A stretch of DNA of 64,000 bases from the NCBI RefSeq assembly GCF_042683685.1, contig NZ_JBHUOP010000004.1:434001-498000 (forward strand), written 5' to 3'. Positions 26,474 to 34,887 of the stretch are shown here, piece by piece. A model generated the notes under the pieces. It saw only the letters and a list, made by a program, of their open reading frames with translations. It searched no databases and was not told the DNA's origin. Positions within the stretch are counted from its first letter, which is position 1, and each line of letters opens with the position of its first letter. A program made the translations under genes and the position numbers. The DNA comes from Timonella corticicola. GTDB lineage: Bacteria; Actinomycetota; Actinomycetes; Actinomycetales; Cellulomonadaceae.

Positions 26474-27175
26474 CTACAGGCTGCGCATCACTGAGACGAC
26501 ACGGCCAAGAATCGTTGCATCATCACCCAAGATCGGTTCATACGCAGGGTTGTGTGGCATGAGCCAGATATGTCCTTCCTTGCGCTTGAATGTCTTCACG
26601 GTTGCCTCGCCATCCAGCATCGCAGCGACTATTTCACCGTTCTCTGCCGTGTTCTGGTGTCTGACAACCACCCAGTCACCATCGCAGATGGCGGCATCCA
26701 CCATTGAGTCGCCTGAGACCTTCAACATGTACAGGTCTCCGTCCCCCACGAGTTGCTTGGGGAGCGTAAAGACATCCTCCACATCCTGCTCGGCCAGAAT
26801 CGGCGAACCTGCGGCGATGCGTCCGACCAGTGGAACGTCCCGTGTGACGCTTGATTCTGCGAACACAGGCAACTGAACGACGGTGGTTGCCGCCTCCGCA
26901 TCTTTCCCTGTGCGCGCGAGGGTGTTCGTTGCTGATTCCTCGTCCTCGAGAGACACGACCTCGATTGCCCGAGGGCGGTTTGGGTCCCTACGGATGAAAC
27001 CGCGCTCCTCAAGCACGTTCAACTGGTGCTTGACCGAAGAGGGACTCGTCAGGCCGATTGCCGCACCGATCTCGCGCAGGGTTGGCGGGTAGCCGCGCGA
27101 GTCGAGGGACTGCGCGATTGTTTCGAGAACAGCTTGCTGCCGCTTAGATAGCTGGTCTCGCTCTGGTGTCTCCAT
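26474..27175 (-). CDS. lexA: SOS repressor LexA
   Basis: LexA represses DNA-damage genes until RecA filaments trigger its self-cleavage. The 233-residue protein has an N-terminal winged helix (YPPTLREIGAAIGLTSPSSVKHQL), a linker of about 30 residues, the Ala122-Gly123 cleavage site in GRIAAGSP, the catalytic Ser157 in SGDSM and Lys194 in ATVKTF. ATG 27175 has AGGAG about 7 nt upstream and is preferred over an in-frame start at 27238. Three LexA-type boxes lie in the divergent intergenic region, so autoregulation is expected. Confidence 0.97.
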   Translation of the reverse strand: METPERDQLSKRQQAVLETIAQSLDSRGYPPTLREIGAAIGLTSPSSVKHQLNVLEERGFIRRDPNRPRAIEVVSLEDEESATNTLARTGKDAEAATTVVQLPVFAESSVTRDVPLVGRIAAGSPILAEQDVEDVFTLPKQLVGDGDLYMLKVSGDSMVDAAICDGDWVVVRHQNTAENGEIVAAMLDGEATVKTFKRKEGHIWLMPHNPAYEPILGDDATILGRVVSVMRSL

Positions 27176-27264
27176 GCGCCAAACTCCTGCGTGTGGTTCG
27201 AATGTCAGATGGTTCTGGTGAACTTTGCCTGTAAGCAAGACTAGGCAATTTCACCTCGGGATTC

Positions 27265-27278
27265 AAACATTTGTTCGA
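27265..27278. promoter_or_regulatory. Imperfect LexA box, lexA-proximal
   Basis: CAAACATTTGTTCG differs by one base in its left half from the CGAAC-N4-GTTCG form. It lies 90 bp before the lexA ATG and probably serves lexA autoregulation. Confidence 0.65.
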
Positions 27279-27316
27279 GTGAGTCTCCGGGAGGTCTTGC
27301 ATTCGAACCAGTTTTT

Positions 27317-27330
27317 CGTACACTTGTTCT
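27317..27330. promoter_or_regulatory. Imperfect LexA box, central
   Basis: CGTACACTTGTTCT matches the LexA consensus at most half-site bases. Its centre is 16 bp from the next, perfect box, so two LexA dimers could bind side by side. Confidence 0.6.
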
Positions 27331-27332
27331 AA

Positions 27333-27346
27333 CGAACATATGTTCG
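27333..27346. promoter_or_regulatory. Perfect LexA box between lexA and the LysM gene
   Basis: CGAACATATGTTCG is a complete palindrome and the best LexA site in the window. It lies 93 bp before the LysM gene start and 158 bp before lexA. Confidence 0.92.
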
Positions 27347-27438
27347 AATCGCTGGTTTGGGTACATGGTTTCTGGCGGGCAGTGGTTGTTGCTCATCGTT
27401 TCGGCTTGGTGAGTGCTGTTGATTGAAGGAGTGGACGG

Positions 27439-27828
27439 ATGGCAATGCAAGCGCAGACTGGAATCATTATCGAGTTTCCGGCATCGCATGCTGCGGAGCG
27501 TCGGGTTTCGCGCGAGCGCTACGGGCGGTCGGGTCTGCGGGGCCTGCGCCTGACGCGACGTGGACGTTTCGTGGTGTGGGCTTTTGCCATCGTGCTGTCG
27601 GTGATTGTGGGTGCGATGCTTGGAGGGGTCGCGGCTGCGGGGGAGGCGCCCGAGGGTATCCCGGTGACGGTTCATTCCGTGGAGCAGGGCGAGACGCTGT
27701 GGGCTCTCGCGTCAGGGATTAATCCGGGTAAGGACAATCGCGATGTCGTCTTTGAGATCATGCGTTTGAATGGCATGTCGGATGGATCGCTCAAGGCTGG
27801 TCAAACCTTGCTTTTGCCCAGTTATTAG
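27439..27828 (+). CDS. LysM-domain membrane protein, probable SOS cell-division suppressor
   Basis: The 129-residue protein has a cytoplasmic N-terminus, one membrane helix (about residues 47-68, FVVWAFAIVLSVIVGAMLGG), and an extracytoplasmic LysM domain (VTVHSVEQGETLWALA, then LKAGQTLLLPSY). LysM binds peptidoglycan. Single-helix LysM proteins divergent from lexA and followed by nrdR are known as SOS-induced division inhibitors or wall-acting proteins (YneA, DivS, Rv2719c). The same order and three LexA boxes here support that role. The ATG has GAAGGAG 7 nt upstream. Confidence 0.85.
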   Translation: MAMQAQTGIIIEFPASHAAERRVSRERYGRSGLRGLRLTRRGRFVVWAFAIVLSVIVGAMLGGVAAAGEAPEGIPVTVHSVEQGETLWALASGINPGKDNRDVVFEIMRLNGMSDGSLKAGQTLLLPSY

Positions 27829-27856
27829 GATTACGCAACAGGGTAGTTGCGTAATC
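27829..27856. terminator. Hairpin directly after the LysM gene
   Basis: GATTACGCAAC at 27829-27839 pairs exactly with GTTGCGTAATC at 27846-27856 around a 6-base loop, starting at the base after the LysM stop. No T-run follows. It is probably an end-of-message structure. Confidence 0.55.
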
Positions 27857-27999
27857 GCCAAACATGCCTTAAGTTAGTAATACCTAACAAGAGGGCTGGG
27901 GGGCTGTCTGTTAGGGGAAAGCATTCCGCTTTCGGTTTCATCTCATCCTTCCTACGTGGTGCGGCGAGTCGCCACGCAAGTCGAAGGTTGGGCGCTCTG

Positions 28000-28031
28000 G
28001 AATGGGGCACAGCCTAGGCTGTGCCCCATTC
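28000..28031. repeat. 32-bp perfect palindrome upstream of nrdR
   Basis: Sixteen bases from 28000 are followed without a spacer by their exact reverse complement to 28031; the centre is GCCTAGGC. A loopless palindrome of this size is unusual for an RNA terminator. It could be a protein-binding site or a terminator that breathes at its tip. Confidence 0.7.
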
Positions 28032-28060
28032 GGCATTTTGGGGCCAGGCCCATCAGCACT

Positions 28061-28123
28061 GTGTGGGTTATTCTTCGCCGTTGTGTGCCTTTATGTTGCG
28101 CATAACGGCGAACAAACCCACAC
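28061..28123. repeat. Imperfect long inverted repeat upstream of nrdR
   Basis: The segment 28061-28082 pairs with 28104-28123: 9 bp (GTGTGGGTT), a small internal bulge, then 9 bp (TTCGCCGTT), with about 21 bases in the loop. It ends 137 bp before the nrdR start. With the two hairpins upstream, it makes the 430-bp gap between the LysM gene and nrdR strongly structured. No gene was found in that gap. Confidence 0.6.
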
Positions 28124-28260
28124 ATCGGTGGGGTCATATGGGTGCTGGAGAGTTCCTTGTGATTAGTGCGTGATGAATTGAGTGCCAGGGAACTGACGGG
28201 TACACCAGTCGGGTAACGTAAAATGAACCGGAAGTTAAACCCAACCGGTAGGAGCACGAC

Positions 28261-28755
28261 GTGCATTGCCCGTTCTGCAGGCACCCAGACTCACGAGTCG
28301 TCGATTCCCGCACGTCCGAGGACGGATCAGCGATCCGTCGACGCAGGCAGTGCCCCAAGTGTATGAAGCGATTCACAACAATCGAGACAGCCAGTCTCTC
28401 GGTGGTGAAACGATCCGGCGTGACCGAGCCGTTCTCCAGAGAGAAAGTCATCAACGGCGTACGTAAAGCCTGCCAAGGACGGCCAGTATCTGATGACGAT
28501 CTTGCTGTTCTCGCTCAAAAGGTCGAAGAGTCTATCCGCTCAATGGGACTCGCAGAACTCGACGCCTACGAGGTAGGCCTTACCATTCTCGGTCCGCTTC
28601 GGGAACTGGATGAAGTTGCATATCTGCGCTTCGCAAGCGTCTACCAAGCATTCGAGTCGCTCGAAGACTTCGAAGCCGCGATTGAGCTCTTGCGCAAGGA
28701 ACGCGAAGAACAGGCCGAGGGAGAAGCCGCCGAAGCAGGATCGGCTGAGCAGTAA
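28261..28755 (+). CDS. nrdR: Transcriptional repressor NrdR
   Basis: NrdR senses ATP/dATP and represses ribonucleotide reductase genes. The 164-residue product has a zinc ribbon (Cys3, Cys6, Cys31, Cys34) and an ATP-cone domain from about residue 46 to 136 (VVKRSGVTEPFSREKVINGV). It ends in an acidic, Glu/Ala-rich tail. The GTG start follows AGGAG. It is downstream of the lexA/LysM pair, as in mycobacteria, and no ribonucleotide reductase gene is in the window. Confidence 0.96.
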   Translation: MHCPFCRHPDSRVVDSRTSEDGSAIRRRRQCPKCMKRFTTIETASLSVVKRSGVTEPFSREKVINGVRKACQGRPVSDDDLAVLAQKVEESIRSMGLAELDAYEVGLTILGPLRELDEVAYLRFASVYQAFESLEDFEAAIELLRKEREEQAEGEAAEAGSAEQ

Positions 28756-28792
28756 TCCTCGCTACTCACATCCTGCAAAGGGACTGAACGTC

Positions 28793-28838
28793 AAACGGTG
28801 CCGTGCTGGAGGACAACCCTCTAGCGCGGCACCGTTTT
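28793..28838 (+). terminator. Intrinsic terminator of nrdR
   Basis: AAACGGTGCCG at 28793-28803 pairs with CGGCACCGTTT at 28827-28837, with further pairing inside (GAGG with CCTC) and a small loop, ending in TTTT. It lies 38 bp after the nrdR stop and faces the convergent reductase gene. Confidence 0.8.
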
Positions 28839-28856
28839 GACCAGTTGGCACTGCTG

Positions 28857-29915
28857 CTATAGATCGCTAGAGCGAGAGGCCCACAGGTTGAGGCCGCCGT
28901 CCACAGCGGTCGCTTCGATCTGCCTCAGTTGCGCATCGGTGAACTCGAGATCGAGCACCGCATCGAGGTTCTCGCTGAGCTGTTCCACAGTACGCGCACC
29001 AACGATGACCGAGGTTATCTCTGGGCGGCGTAGTGTCCAGGCGAGAGCCATCTGGGCGAGAGACTGCCCACGCTCGACCGCAATGTCATTCAATGCGCGC
29101 AGCGCCGTAATATTCTCCTGCGAGACGTACGACCGGCTAAATGATCCGCCTTGAGCTGCTCGCGAATTCGTGGGAATGTCACCGGACAGATACTTGGTGG
29201 TAAGCAGCCCCTGCGCGAGTGGCGAGAACGCGACGATCCCGAGTCCAGCCTCTGCGCACACTGAGGCCACTGAGTCACCATCAGCGTCTTCCTCTTCAAT
29301 CCATCGGTTCAGGAGCGAATACGATGGTTGGTGCACACTGAGCGTCAAACCGATTTCGGAAGCGACCTGCAATGCCTCGCGAGTGCGTGCGGCAGAGTAC
29401 GAGGAGATTCCGGCGTAGAGGGCTTTGCCACTGTCCACGGCGAACTTGAGCGCACCGAGCGTCTCGTGTAAGGGAGTGGTCGGGTCATACCTGTGGGAGT
29501 AGAAGATATCAACGTAGTCGATGTTCATCCGCTTGAGTGAGCTGTCGAGCGAACTGAGCAGGTATTTGCGTGATCCGCCCTCACCGTAGGGACCTGGAAG
29601 GAAACGATAGCCCGCCTTGGTGGTGATCACCAGTTCGTCGCGATAGCCGCGGAGATCTTTGTGTAGGATGCGTCCGAAGTTCTCTTCGGCGGAGCCTGGC
29701 GGTGGGCCATAGTTGTTGGCGAGATCGAACTGAGTGATACCGCGATCGAATGCGGCCACGATGATGTCGCGCTGTGTTGCGACGGGAGCCTGCGCACCGA
29801 AGTTCTGCCAGAGCCCAAGACTGATCGCGGGGAGTGCAAGACCGCTTCGTCCCATGCGACGGTATGGTGTGTTTCCGTGCGTCTCGCTGTAACGCTGTTC
29901 GTGTGGAAGGTGCAT
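28857..29915 (-). CDS. Aldo/keto reductase (YghZ/Kv-beta-like)
   Basis: The 352-residue NADPH-dependent reductase matches the L-glyceraldehyde-3-phosphate reductase group: MGRSGLALPAISLGLWQNFG, the catalytic-region FDLANNYGPPPGSAEENFG (Asp, Tyr), TTKAGY (Lys), YSHRYDPTTPLHE (His), and the cofactor-binding FSPLAQGLLTTKYL. Members reduce aldehydes such as methylglyoxal. It starts at an ATG lying 6 nt after TACGGT on the minus strand, suggesting a leaderless transcript. It is downstream of serA but separated from it by a strong hairpin. Confidence 0.92.
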   Translation of the reverse strand: MHLPHEQRYSETHGNTPYRRMGRSGLALPAISLGLWQNFGAQAPVATQRDIIVAAFDRGITQFDLANNYGPPPGSAEENFGRILHKDLRGYRDELVITTKAGYRFLPGPYGEGGSRKYLLSSLDSSLKRMNIDYVDIFYSHRYDPTTPLHETLGALKFAVDSGKALYAGISSYSAARTREALQVASEIGLTLSVHQPSYSLLNRWIEEEDADGDSVASVCAEAGLGIVAFSPLAQGLLTTKYLSGDIPTNSRAAQGGSFSRSYVSQENITALRALNDIAVERGQSLAQMALAWTLRRPEITSVIVGARTVEQLSENLDAVLDLEFTDAQLRQIEATAVDGGLNLWASRSSDL

Positions 29916-29950
29916 CTAGTTACCGTACCTGAAGAAGACTGAGCATATGA

Positions 29951-29989
29951 CGATGGCCTTGGACCGGTGTTTCCGGTTCAAGGCCATCG
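29951..29989 (-). terminator. Strong hairpin after serA
   Basis: A 17-bp stem with one G-T pair (CGATGGCCTTGGACCGG with its near-exact inverse) and a 5-base loop lies 14 bp after the serA stop. It has no T-run. It probably ends the serA message before the reductase promoter. Confidence 0.65.
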
Positions 29990-30003
29990 CTGAGCTATAG
30001 GGG

Positions 30004-31257
30004 TTAGTGCTTTACACCGATTGGGGGCAGTACGCGGATGCGAATGTACTGTTCCATGTTTTTCAGTGCGTTGAGCGCGTCGAGTTCAACCGAGGCGTCG
30101 GTATCTGTCACCACGTAACCGATTTCGCCGCGGGTTGCGAGCAACTGGCCTTCGATGTTGGTGCCGAACTCTGCGAGCGTGTTGTTGACCGCAGCCAATA
30201 CACCCGGGGTGTTGCGGTGCAGGAATGCGATACGGGTAACACCGGTGGTCGATTCGAGTGCCAGGTTGGGCAGGTTGACGCTGAGCGTGGTGGAACCGGT
30301 GCGAACGTAGTCCTTGAGTTTGTTGGCCACGAACTCACCGATTGATTCCTGGGCTTCGAGCGTCGATCCACCGATGTGCGGGGTCAGGATGACATTTGGA
30401 AGACCACGCAGTTCAGACTCGAACCTGTCGCCGCGCTTCTTTGGCTCGGTGGGGAATACGTCAACGGCGGCACCGGCGATGTGTCCTGTGAGCACTGCGC
30501 TGCGCAGCGCTTCGTTGTCCATCACGAATCCGCGTGAGAGGTTGAGGAAGATCGCGCCCTTCTTCATCTTCGCGAACTGTTCCTCGCCGAATAGGCCGGC
30601 ATTTCCAGGGCGTCCATCGACGTGAATGGTCACGAAGTCGGAGACCCGAAGTAATTCGTCCATCGAGTGCAGCCGCTGGGCGTTACCGAGTGCAAGTTTC
30701 TCGGCCGTGTCGTAGAAGACCACGCGCATGCCCAGGTTCTCTGCGATGACGGAGAGTTGGGTGCCGATGTTTCCGTAGCCGATGATTCCGAGGGTCTTAC
30801 CGCGAACCTCGTAGGATCCCTCTGCGGTCTTGTCCCAGACGCCATCGTGCAACGCCTTGTCTCGCTCCGGGATACGGCGAGCAAGGGAGATGATCTCCGA
30901 AATGGCCATTTCCACGACGGATCGTGTGTTGGAGAACGGTGCGTTGAACACAGCGACGCCGTGCTGCGCAGCCGACTTCAAGTCGATCTGGTTGGTTCCG
31001 ATGCAGAACGCACCGATCGCCACGAGGTCTGGCGCGGATTCGATGACCTTTGCGGTGACCTGCGTCTTGGAACGAATACCTAGCAGGTGAACGCCTTGTA
31101 ATGCCTCAATGAGTTCGGCTTCGTCGAGCGCGCCAGTCTTGGTGACGACCTCGATGCCGTTTGCGGCAAGAATCTCGATAGCGAGTGGGTGGACATTTTC
31201 TAAAAGCAGGGCCTTTAACACACGTCCATATTCCACCCACTGGACTTCTTTTCCCAA
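30004..31257 (-). CDS. serA: D-3-phosphoglycerate dehydrogenase
   Basis: SerA catalyses the first step of serine synthesis, oxidising 3-phosphoglycerate. The product of about 417 residues is the short ACT-domain form like E. coli SerA. It has an N-terminal catalytic domain, the NAD-binding GIIGYGNIGTQLSVIAE, NLSRGF, the catalytic His in LTPHIGGSTLEAQ, and a C-terminal ACT domain (FLHRNTPGVLAAVNNTLAE) that usually binds serine. The start is uncertain: TTG at 31257 or GTG at 31221. Most actinobacteria instead carry a longer SerA with an intervening domain, so this form is worth noting. Confidence 0.95.
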   Translation of the reverse strand: MGKEVQWVEYGRVLKALLLENVHPLAIEILAANGIEVVTKTGALDEAELIEALQGVHLLGIRSKTQVTAKVIESAPDLVAIGAFCIGTNQIDLKSAAQHGVAVFNAPFSNTRSVVEMAISEIISLARRIPERDKALHDGVWDKTAEGSYEVRGKTLGIIGYGNIGTQLSVIAENLGMRVVFYDTAEKLALGNAQRLHSMDELLRVSDFVTIHVDGRPGNAGLFGEEQFAKMKKGAIFLNLSRGFVMDNEALRSAVLTGHIAGAAVDVFPTEPKKRGDRFESELRGLPNVILTPHIGGSTLEAQESIGEFVANKLKDYVRTGSTTLSVNLPNLALESTTGVTRIAFLHRNTPGVLAAVNNTLAEFGTNIEGQLLATRGEIGYVVTDTDASVELDALNALKNMEQYIRIRVLPPIGVKH

Positions 31258-31317
31258 ATGAATCTTGCCCTACGGACGTTTGCTACACACCCGCGTTAAC
31301 CCCAGGGTCGCAGAACG

Positions 31318-33600
31318 TCAGTGTAGGGCTTGAGGTAACTCTTGGCTGTGCACGACGACAAGACGTTGGGTTGGTCTGGTCATTGCAACGAACAGATCGG
31401 AAACACCGTTGGCGGCCTCAAGTAACTGTGCAGGTTCCACGAGGACGACACCGTCGAACTCCAGTCCTTTCGCCTCTTGTGCGGTAATGATGCTGATGAG
31501 CGGGTCGTTTCCAACGATTTTCGACGAGTCGGTTGCGCTCAGCGCATGACGGATGGGTGCGATGTGTGCGGGTTGGGTGATGACCGCGACCCTCCCAGTG
31601 GTTCCACTGATGAGTTCTTGCGCGAGATCGTGTGCGGCACGGGCTGCACTGGATACCAACTGCGATGCTGTCACGTGATGCCGTGCAAAACAGTTGTCGA
31701 TATCTCGCGCCGAGGTCAATGGCGACACGGGGAGACGGTGTTCTTGGGCAAGCGTGATCGCACGGTCGGCGATGTGTGCGGGAGTGCGGTAGTTGATCGT
31801 GAGTCGCCGTAGTTGCCAGGAGTCCTTGAAGAACCTGTTCATGGTGCGCGGCCAGTTCCTCGTTCCCGCAGGGTTCGAGGTTTGCGCGGTGTCACCGACG
31901 ATTGTGAAGGACCGGGTAGGGCAGCGTCGGGCCAGCATCCGCCAATCCATGTTGGACAGCTCCTGTGCTTCATCCACGATCACGTGAGCGTAGGTCCAGG
32001 TGCGGTCCTGTGCCGCGCGTTCCGCTGTGGTCAGCGCTGGGCCGTTGTCCAAGAACCGTTCCGCGAGGAGTTCGGCATCGACGCGGATACTGTCCTTCGG
32101 GGCGTTCTCGAGTACCTGCCGTGCGTATTCAAGTGCTTCAGTTCGGGCAGCATCTCGGGCTTTCGCAGCGTCGGCGCGGGTCTGATCGTTCTCGCCAAGG
32201 AGTTCATACGCCTCATCGAGCAACGCGATATCCGCGGTGCTCCAACCGTGCCCAGGCTCACGGTACAGGGCAGCGATCTCGGAGTCGGAGAGATGAGGCG
32301 CAGCCTCCTGCAATCGGTGGGGCTTCGCCCACAGGTCCTCGATCAGTTTCTCGGGGCTGATCGGGAACCACGCGATGTTGAGTGCCACACGCACCTCACG
32401 GTGGGTGCGCACCTCCTCAAGGATCTCTCCGCGATCCTCTGGAGCAACCTCGTACGGCATGTCCTTGACATACTGCTCGACTAGTCGGTTCAGCATCTCG
32501 CGAACGAAAATGCTGCGAGCCTCGTTGTGCGGCTTGTTGGAACGGCGAGCCTTGAACATCGCGTCTTTGATGTCGCGGCGGCGGATCACGAGATCGTGTC
32601 CATCAATCCGCAGCCGGATGTCATGTGCTGGCACGCGCTCTCGGGCTTTGACCGCATTCTTGATGATGGCGACAAACTGCAAGGACCCCTTAAGCCGTTG
32701 TGCCCGAGGAGAATCGGTGCGCGTGGCGGCAACCCCGGGAATGAGTGAACTCAAGGTTGTCGACACCACACCGGTCTCGCCGAGCGATGGCAAGACCTGA
32801 TCAATGTAGCGCAGGAACGAGGAACTGGGGCCAACGAGCAGCACACCGGAACGCTCAAGTAGTCGTCTGTGCGCGTACAACAGGTAGGCTGCGCGGTGTA
32901 GTGCGACAGCGGTCTTTCCGGTGCCGGGGCCGCCTTGAACGACAAGAGCACCCTGCAATTGAGCGCGAATGATCTCGTCCTGCTCCGCCTGAATGGTCGA
33001 GACGATATCGCCCATCTTGCCCGTGCGTCCAGCAGACATTGCGGCAAGCAAAGCGCCCTCGCCCGATAGGTTCAGGTGCTCGCGCTCCTGATCGCTCAGG
33101 TTCAGATCAAGTATCTCGTCCTCGGCGCCCACCACCTTGCGTTGCGAGGTCATCAGGTGCCGACGGCGTTTGACTCCATCACGCCGTGCTGCGGTGGCAC
33201 GGTAAAACGGTTGGGCCGCCGGAGCACGCCAATCCGTCAACAGAGATATCTGACTCTCGTCATTCAAACCGATGCGGCCCACATAACGCACCTGATCGTC
33301 GCCAATTCCCGCATCAAAATCGAGCCGACCGAAAACCAGTCGGTCCTCAACCGCATCCAACAGCGCAATACGATCCTCGTAGAGGGTCGCAAACGAATCG
33401 CGCTCCGAGCGGTTCTGCGGCGAACCACTCGGCCCTTCACGGCGTACCTGCGCAAGGCGCTTGCGAGCAGTGGCGCGAGATTCATCTAAACGCGCGTACA
33501 TGGCATCCACACGCAACTGTTCTTCATGCAGATCTAGGTTGGTCTCCGGCACGAACACATCCTCACCGATAAGGGATAGGCACAAAACACGGCCATCCAT
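31318..33600 (-). CDS. HelD-like superfamily 1 ATPase
   Basis: The 760-residue product resembles HelD/HelR proteins, which bind RNA polymerase and free stalled complexes by ATP hydrolysis. It has an N-terminal coiled coil (HEEQLRVDAMYARLDESRATA), Walker A GGPGTGKTAVALHRAAYLLY, Walker B VIVDEAQELSNMDWRML, a middle insertion of about 200 residues, and C-terminal helicase motifs (NYRTPAHI, EAKGLEFDGVV, FVAMTRPTQRL). ATG 33600 is the likely start because the upstream part of the open frame overlaps the divergent gene region. UvrD-type repair helicases are the alternative, but the coiled coil favours HelD. Confidence 0.88.
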   Translation of the reverse strand: MDGRVLCLSLIGEDVFVPETNLDLHEEQLRVDAMYARLDESRATARKRLAQVRREGPSGSPQNRSERDSFATLYEDRIALLDAVEDRLVFGRLDFDAGIGDDQVRYVGRIGLNDESQISLLTDWRAPAAQPFYRATAARRDGVKRRRHLMTSQRKVVGAEDEILDLNLSDQEREHLNLSGEGALLAAMSAGRTGKMGDIVSTIQAEQDEIIRAQLQGALVVQGGPGTGKTAVALHRAAYLLYAHRRLLERSGVLLVGPSSSFLRYIDQVLPSLGETGVVSTTLSSLIPGVAATRTDSPRAQRLKGSLQFVAIIKNAVKARERVPAHDIRLRIDGHDLVIRRRDIKDAMFKARRSNKPHNEARSIFVREMLNRLVEQYVKDMPYEVAPEDRGEILEEVRTHREVRVALNIAWFPISPEKLIEDLWAKPHRLQEAAPHLSDSEIAALYREPGHGWSTADIALLDEAYELLGENDQTRADAAKARDAARTEALEYARQVLENAPKDSIRVDAELLAERFLDNGPALTTAERAAQDRTWTYAHVIVDEAQELSNMDWRMLARRCPTRSFTIVGDTAQTSNPAGTRNWPRTMNRFFKDSWQLRRLTINYRTPAHIADRAITLAQEHRLPVSPLTSARDIDNCFARHHVTASQLVSSAARAAHDLAQELISGTTGRVAVITQPAHIAPIRHALSATDSSKIVGNDPLISIITAQEAKGLEFDGVVLVEPAQLLEAANGVSDLFVAMTRPTQRLVVVHSQELPQALH

Positions 33601-33706
33601 TATCCCGCATGTGCGGGCAGACATGCACATCGACACAAATGTGGGAACAATAGGACAGGCCTGCTGGTTGTACCTAACGACCAAGAACTACACGATGGAG
33701 ACGCAC

Positions 33707-34651
33707 ATGCTGGACCCGCGCGACCTATACGAACTGAACCTTGACGTGGCTGACCCCCTGCGCGAGAGCGGAGAAGCGGCAACGGCAGGTCCAGCGCTCG
33801 TGGTTGCGCTGCGCGGCTACGGGGACGCGGGCCACGTCACTGAGATCTCAGCGCAGCACATCATCGCAACCGGCGAACCACGGCGCGTGGCCACCTTCGA
33901 TCATGATCGTCTCGTGGACTACCAGGCCAAACGCCCGACCTTGACCTTCGAGTCCGCACGCTGGGTTGATTACCAGCCCCCGCTTATCGCGTTGGACCTC
34001 GTCACCGACGCCGAAGGTACCCCCTATCTCATCCTGCACGGCTACGAACCTGACCGATACTGGGATGGCTTTATTGCGGCAGTCATCGGGCTGATCACGG
34101 ACTTCAACATCTCCCTGGTGGTCAACCTGCACGGCATCCCTATGGGCGTGCCGCACACGCGCCCAGCCGGAGCAATCGTCCACGCCACCCGCGATGGGCT
34201 TGTGGAAGACGAGAAGATCTGGAACGGCTCGATGCAGGTTCCGGCAACAGTCGCGAACCTCATCCAGTACCGGCTCGGGCAATACGAGCGCGATGCGATC
34301 GGCATTGCCGTGCACGTACCGCACTACCTCGCACAGTCGCAGTACACGCCCGCTGCCATCACCGGTCTCACCAAAGTCGAGGCGCTCACGGGTCTTGACC
34401 TTGCTGTGGGTGAACTTGCCGGAGCCGCAGAAGAGGCGCTCGCCGAGGTCGAACGGCAGGCAGGCAAATCGCAGGACATCTCCGAGATGATCTCCGCCAT
34501 GGAGAACCAGTACGACGCGTTCATGGCCGCTCACCCAGAGGAATCTCTGCTTGCGCATGTGAACCGTATCCCGACTGCCGACGAGTTGGCGGCGGAATTC
34601 GAAGAGTTCCTGTCCCAGCAGCGCGAGTCGGGCAACGGTGACCTGTCCTAG
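33707..34651 (+). CDS. PAC2 family protein
   Basis: The 314-residue protein belongs to the PAC2 family, related to proteasome assembly chaperones. Typical segments are ALVVALRGYGDAGHV, TFDHDRLVDYQAKRP, LILHGYEPDRYWDGF, VNLHGIPMGVPHTRP, and YERDAIGIAVHVPHYLAQSQYT interrupted as in homologues. The C-terminal 60 residues are acidic and helical. ATG 33707 has GGAG 6 nt upstream and is preferred over ATG 33695. It is divergent from the HelD-like gene. The function in bacteria without an obvious proteasome locus nearby is unknown. Confidence 0.88.
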   Translation: MLDPRDLYELNLDVADPLRESGEAATAGPALVVALRGYGDAGHVTEISAQHIIATGEPRRVATFDHDRLVDYQAKRPTLTFESARWVDYQPPLIALDLVTDAEGTPYLILHGYEPDRYWDGFIAAVIGLITDFNISLVVNLHGIPMGVPHTRPAGAIVHATRDGLVEDEKIWNGSMQVPATVANLIQYRLGQYERDAIGIAVHVPHYLAQSQYTPAAITGLTKVEALTGLDLAVGELAGAAEEALAEVERQAGKSQDISEMISAMENQYDAFMAAHPEESLLAHVNRIPTADELAAEFEEFLSQQRESGNGDLS

Positions 34652-34755
34652 TCGGTGACGCTGTAGGACCGGTTCCGTACGGAGGTGCTTGGTAGCGCCG
34701 TTCTGGGCAGGTCTGTTCTATCTGGGTCCGCTTGGGCACTTTCCTCGATGGGGCG

Positions 34756-34803
34756 AAATTGGTCCACATGCACTGCAAAAAGCTAGGCACCCGGACCAAT
34801 TTT
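34756..34803 (+). terminator. Probable terminator of the PAC2 gene
   Basis: AAATTGGTCC at 34756-34765 pairs exactly with GGACCAATTT at 34793-34802 and is followed by T and G. The loop is long (27 bases). It lies about 105 bp after the PAC2 stop. Nothing else was recognised in 34652-34887. Confidence 0.55.
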
Positions 34804-34887
34804 GGCCCATCGGCTTTGTGGTCCACCTTCTGTTGAGAGCCGAAGCAGAGTACAGAGAGCGGAAGTTGGTGTGGAAGAAAGCGGAGG

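Noticed and set aside
27871..27892. Iron-regulator (DtxR/IdeR) box after the LysM gene
   Set aside because: Only partial similarity to the TTAGGTTAGGCTAACCTAA form, and no iron gene is nearby.
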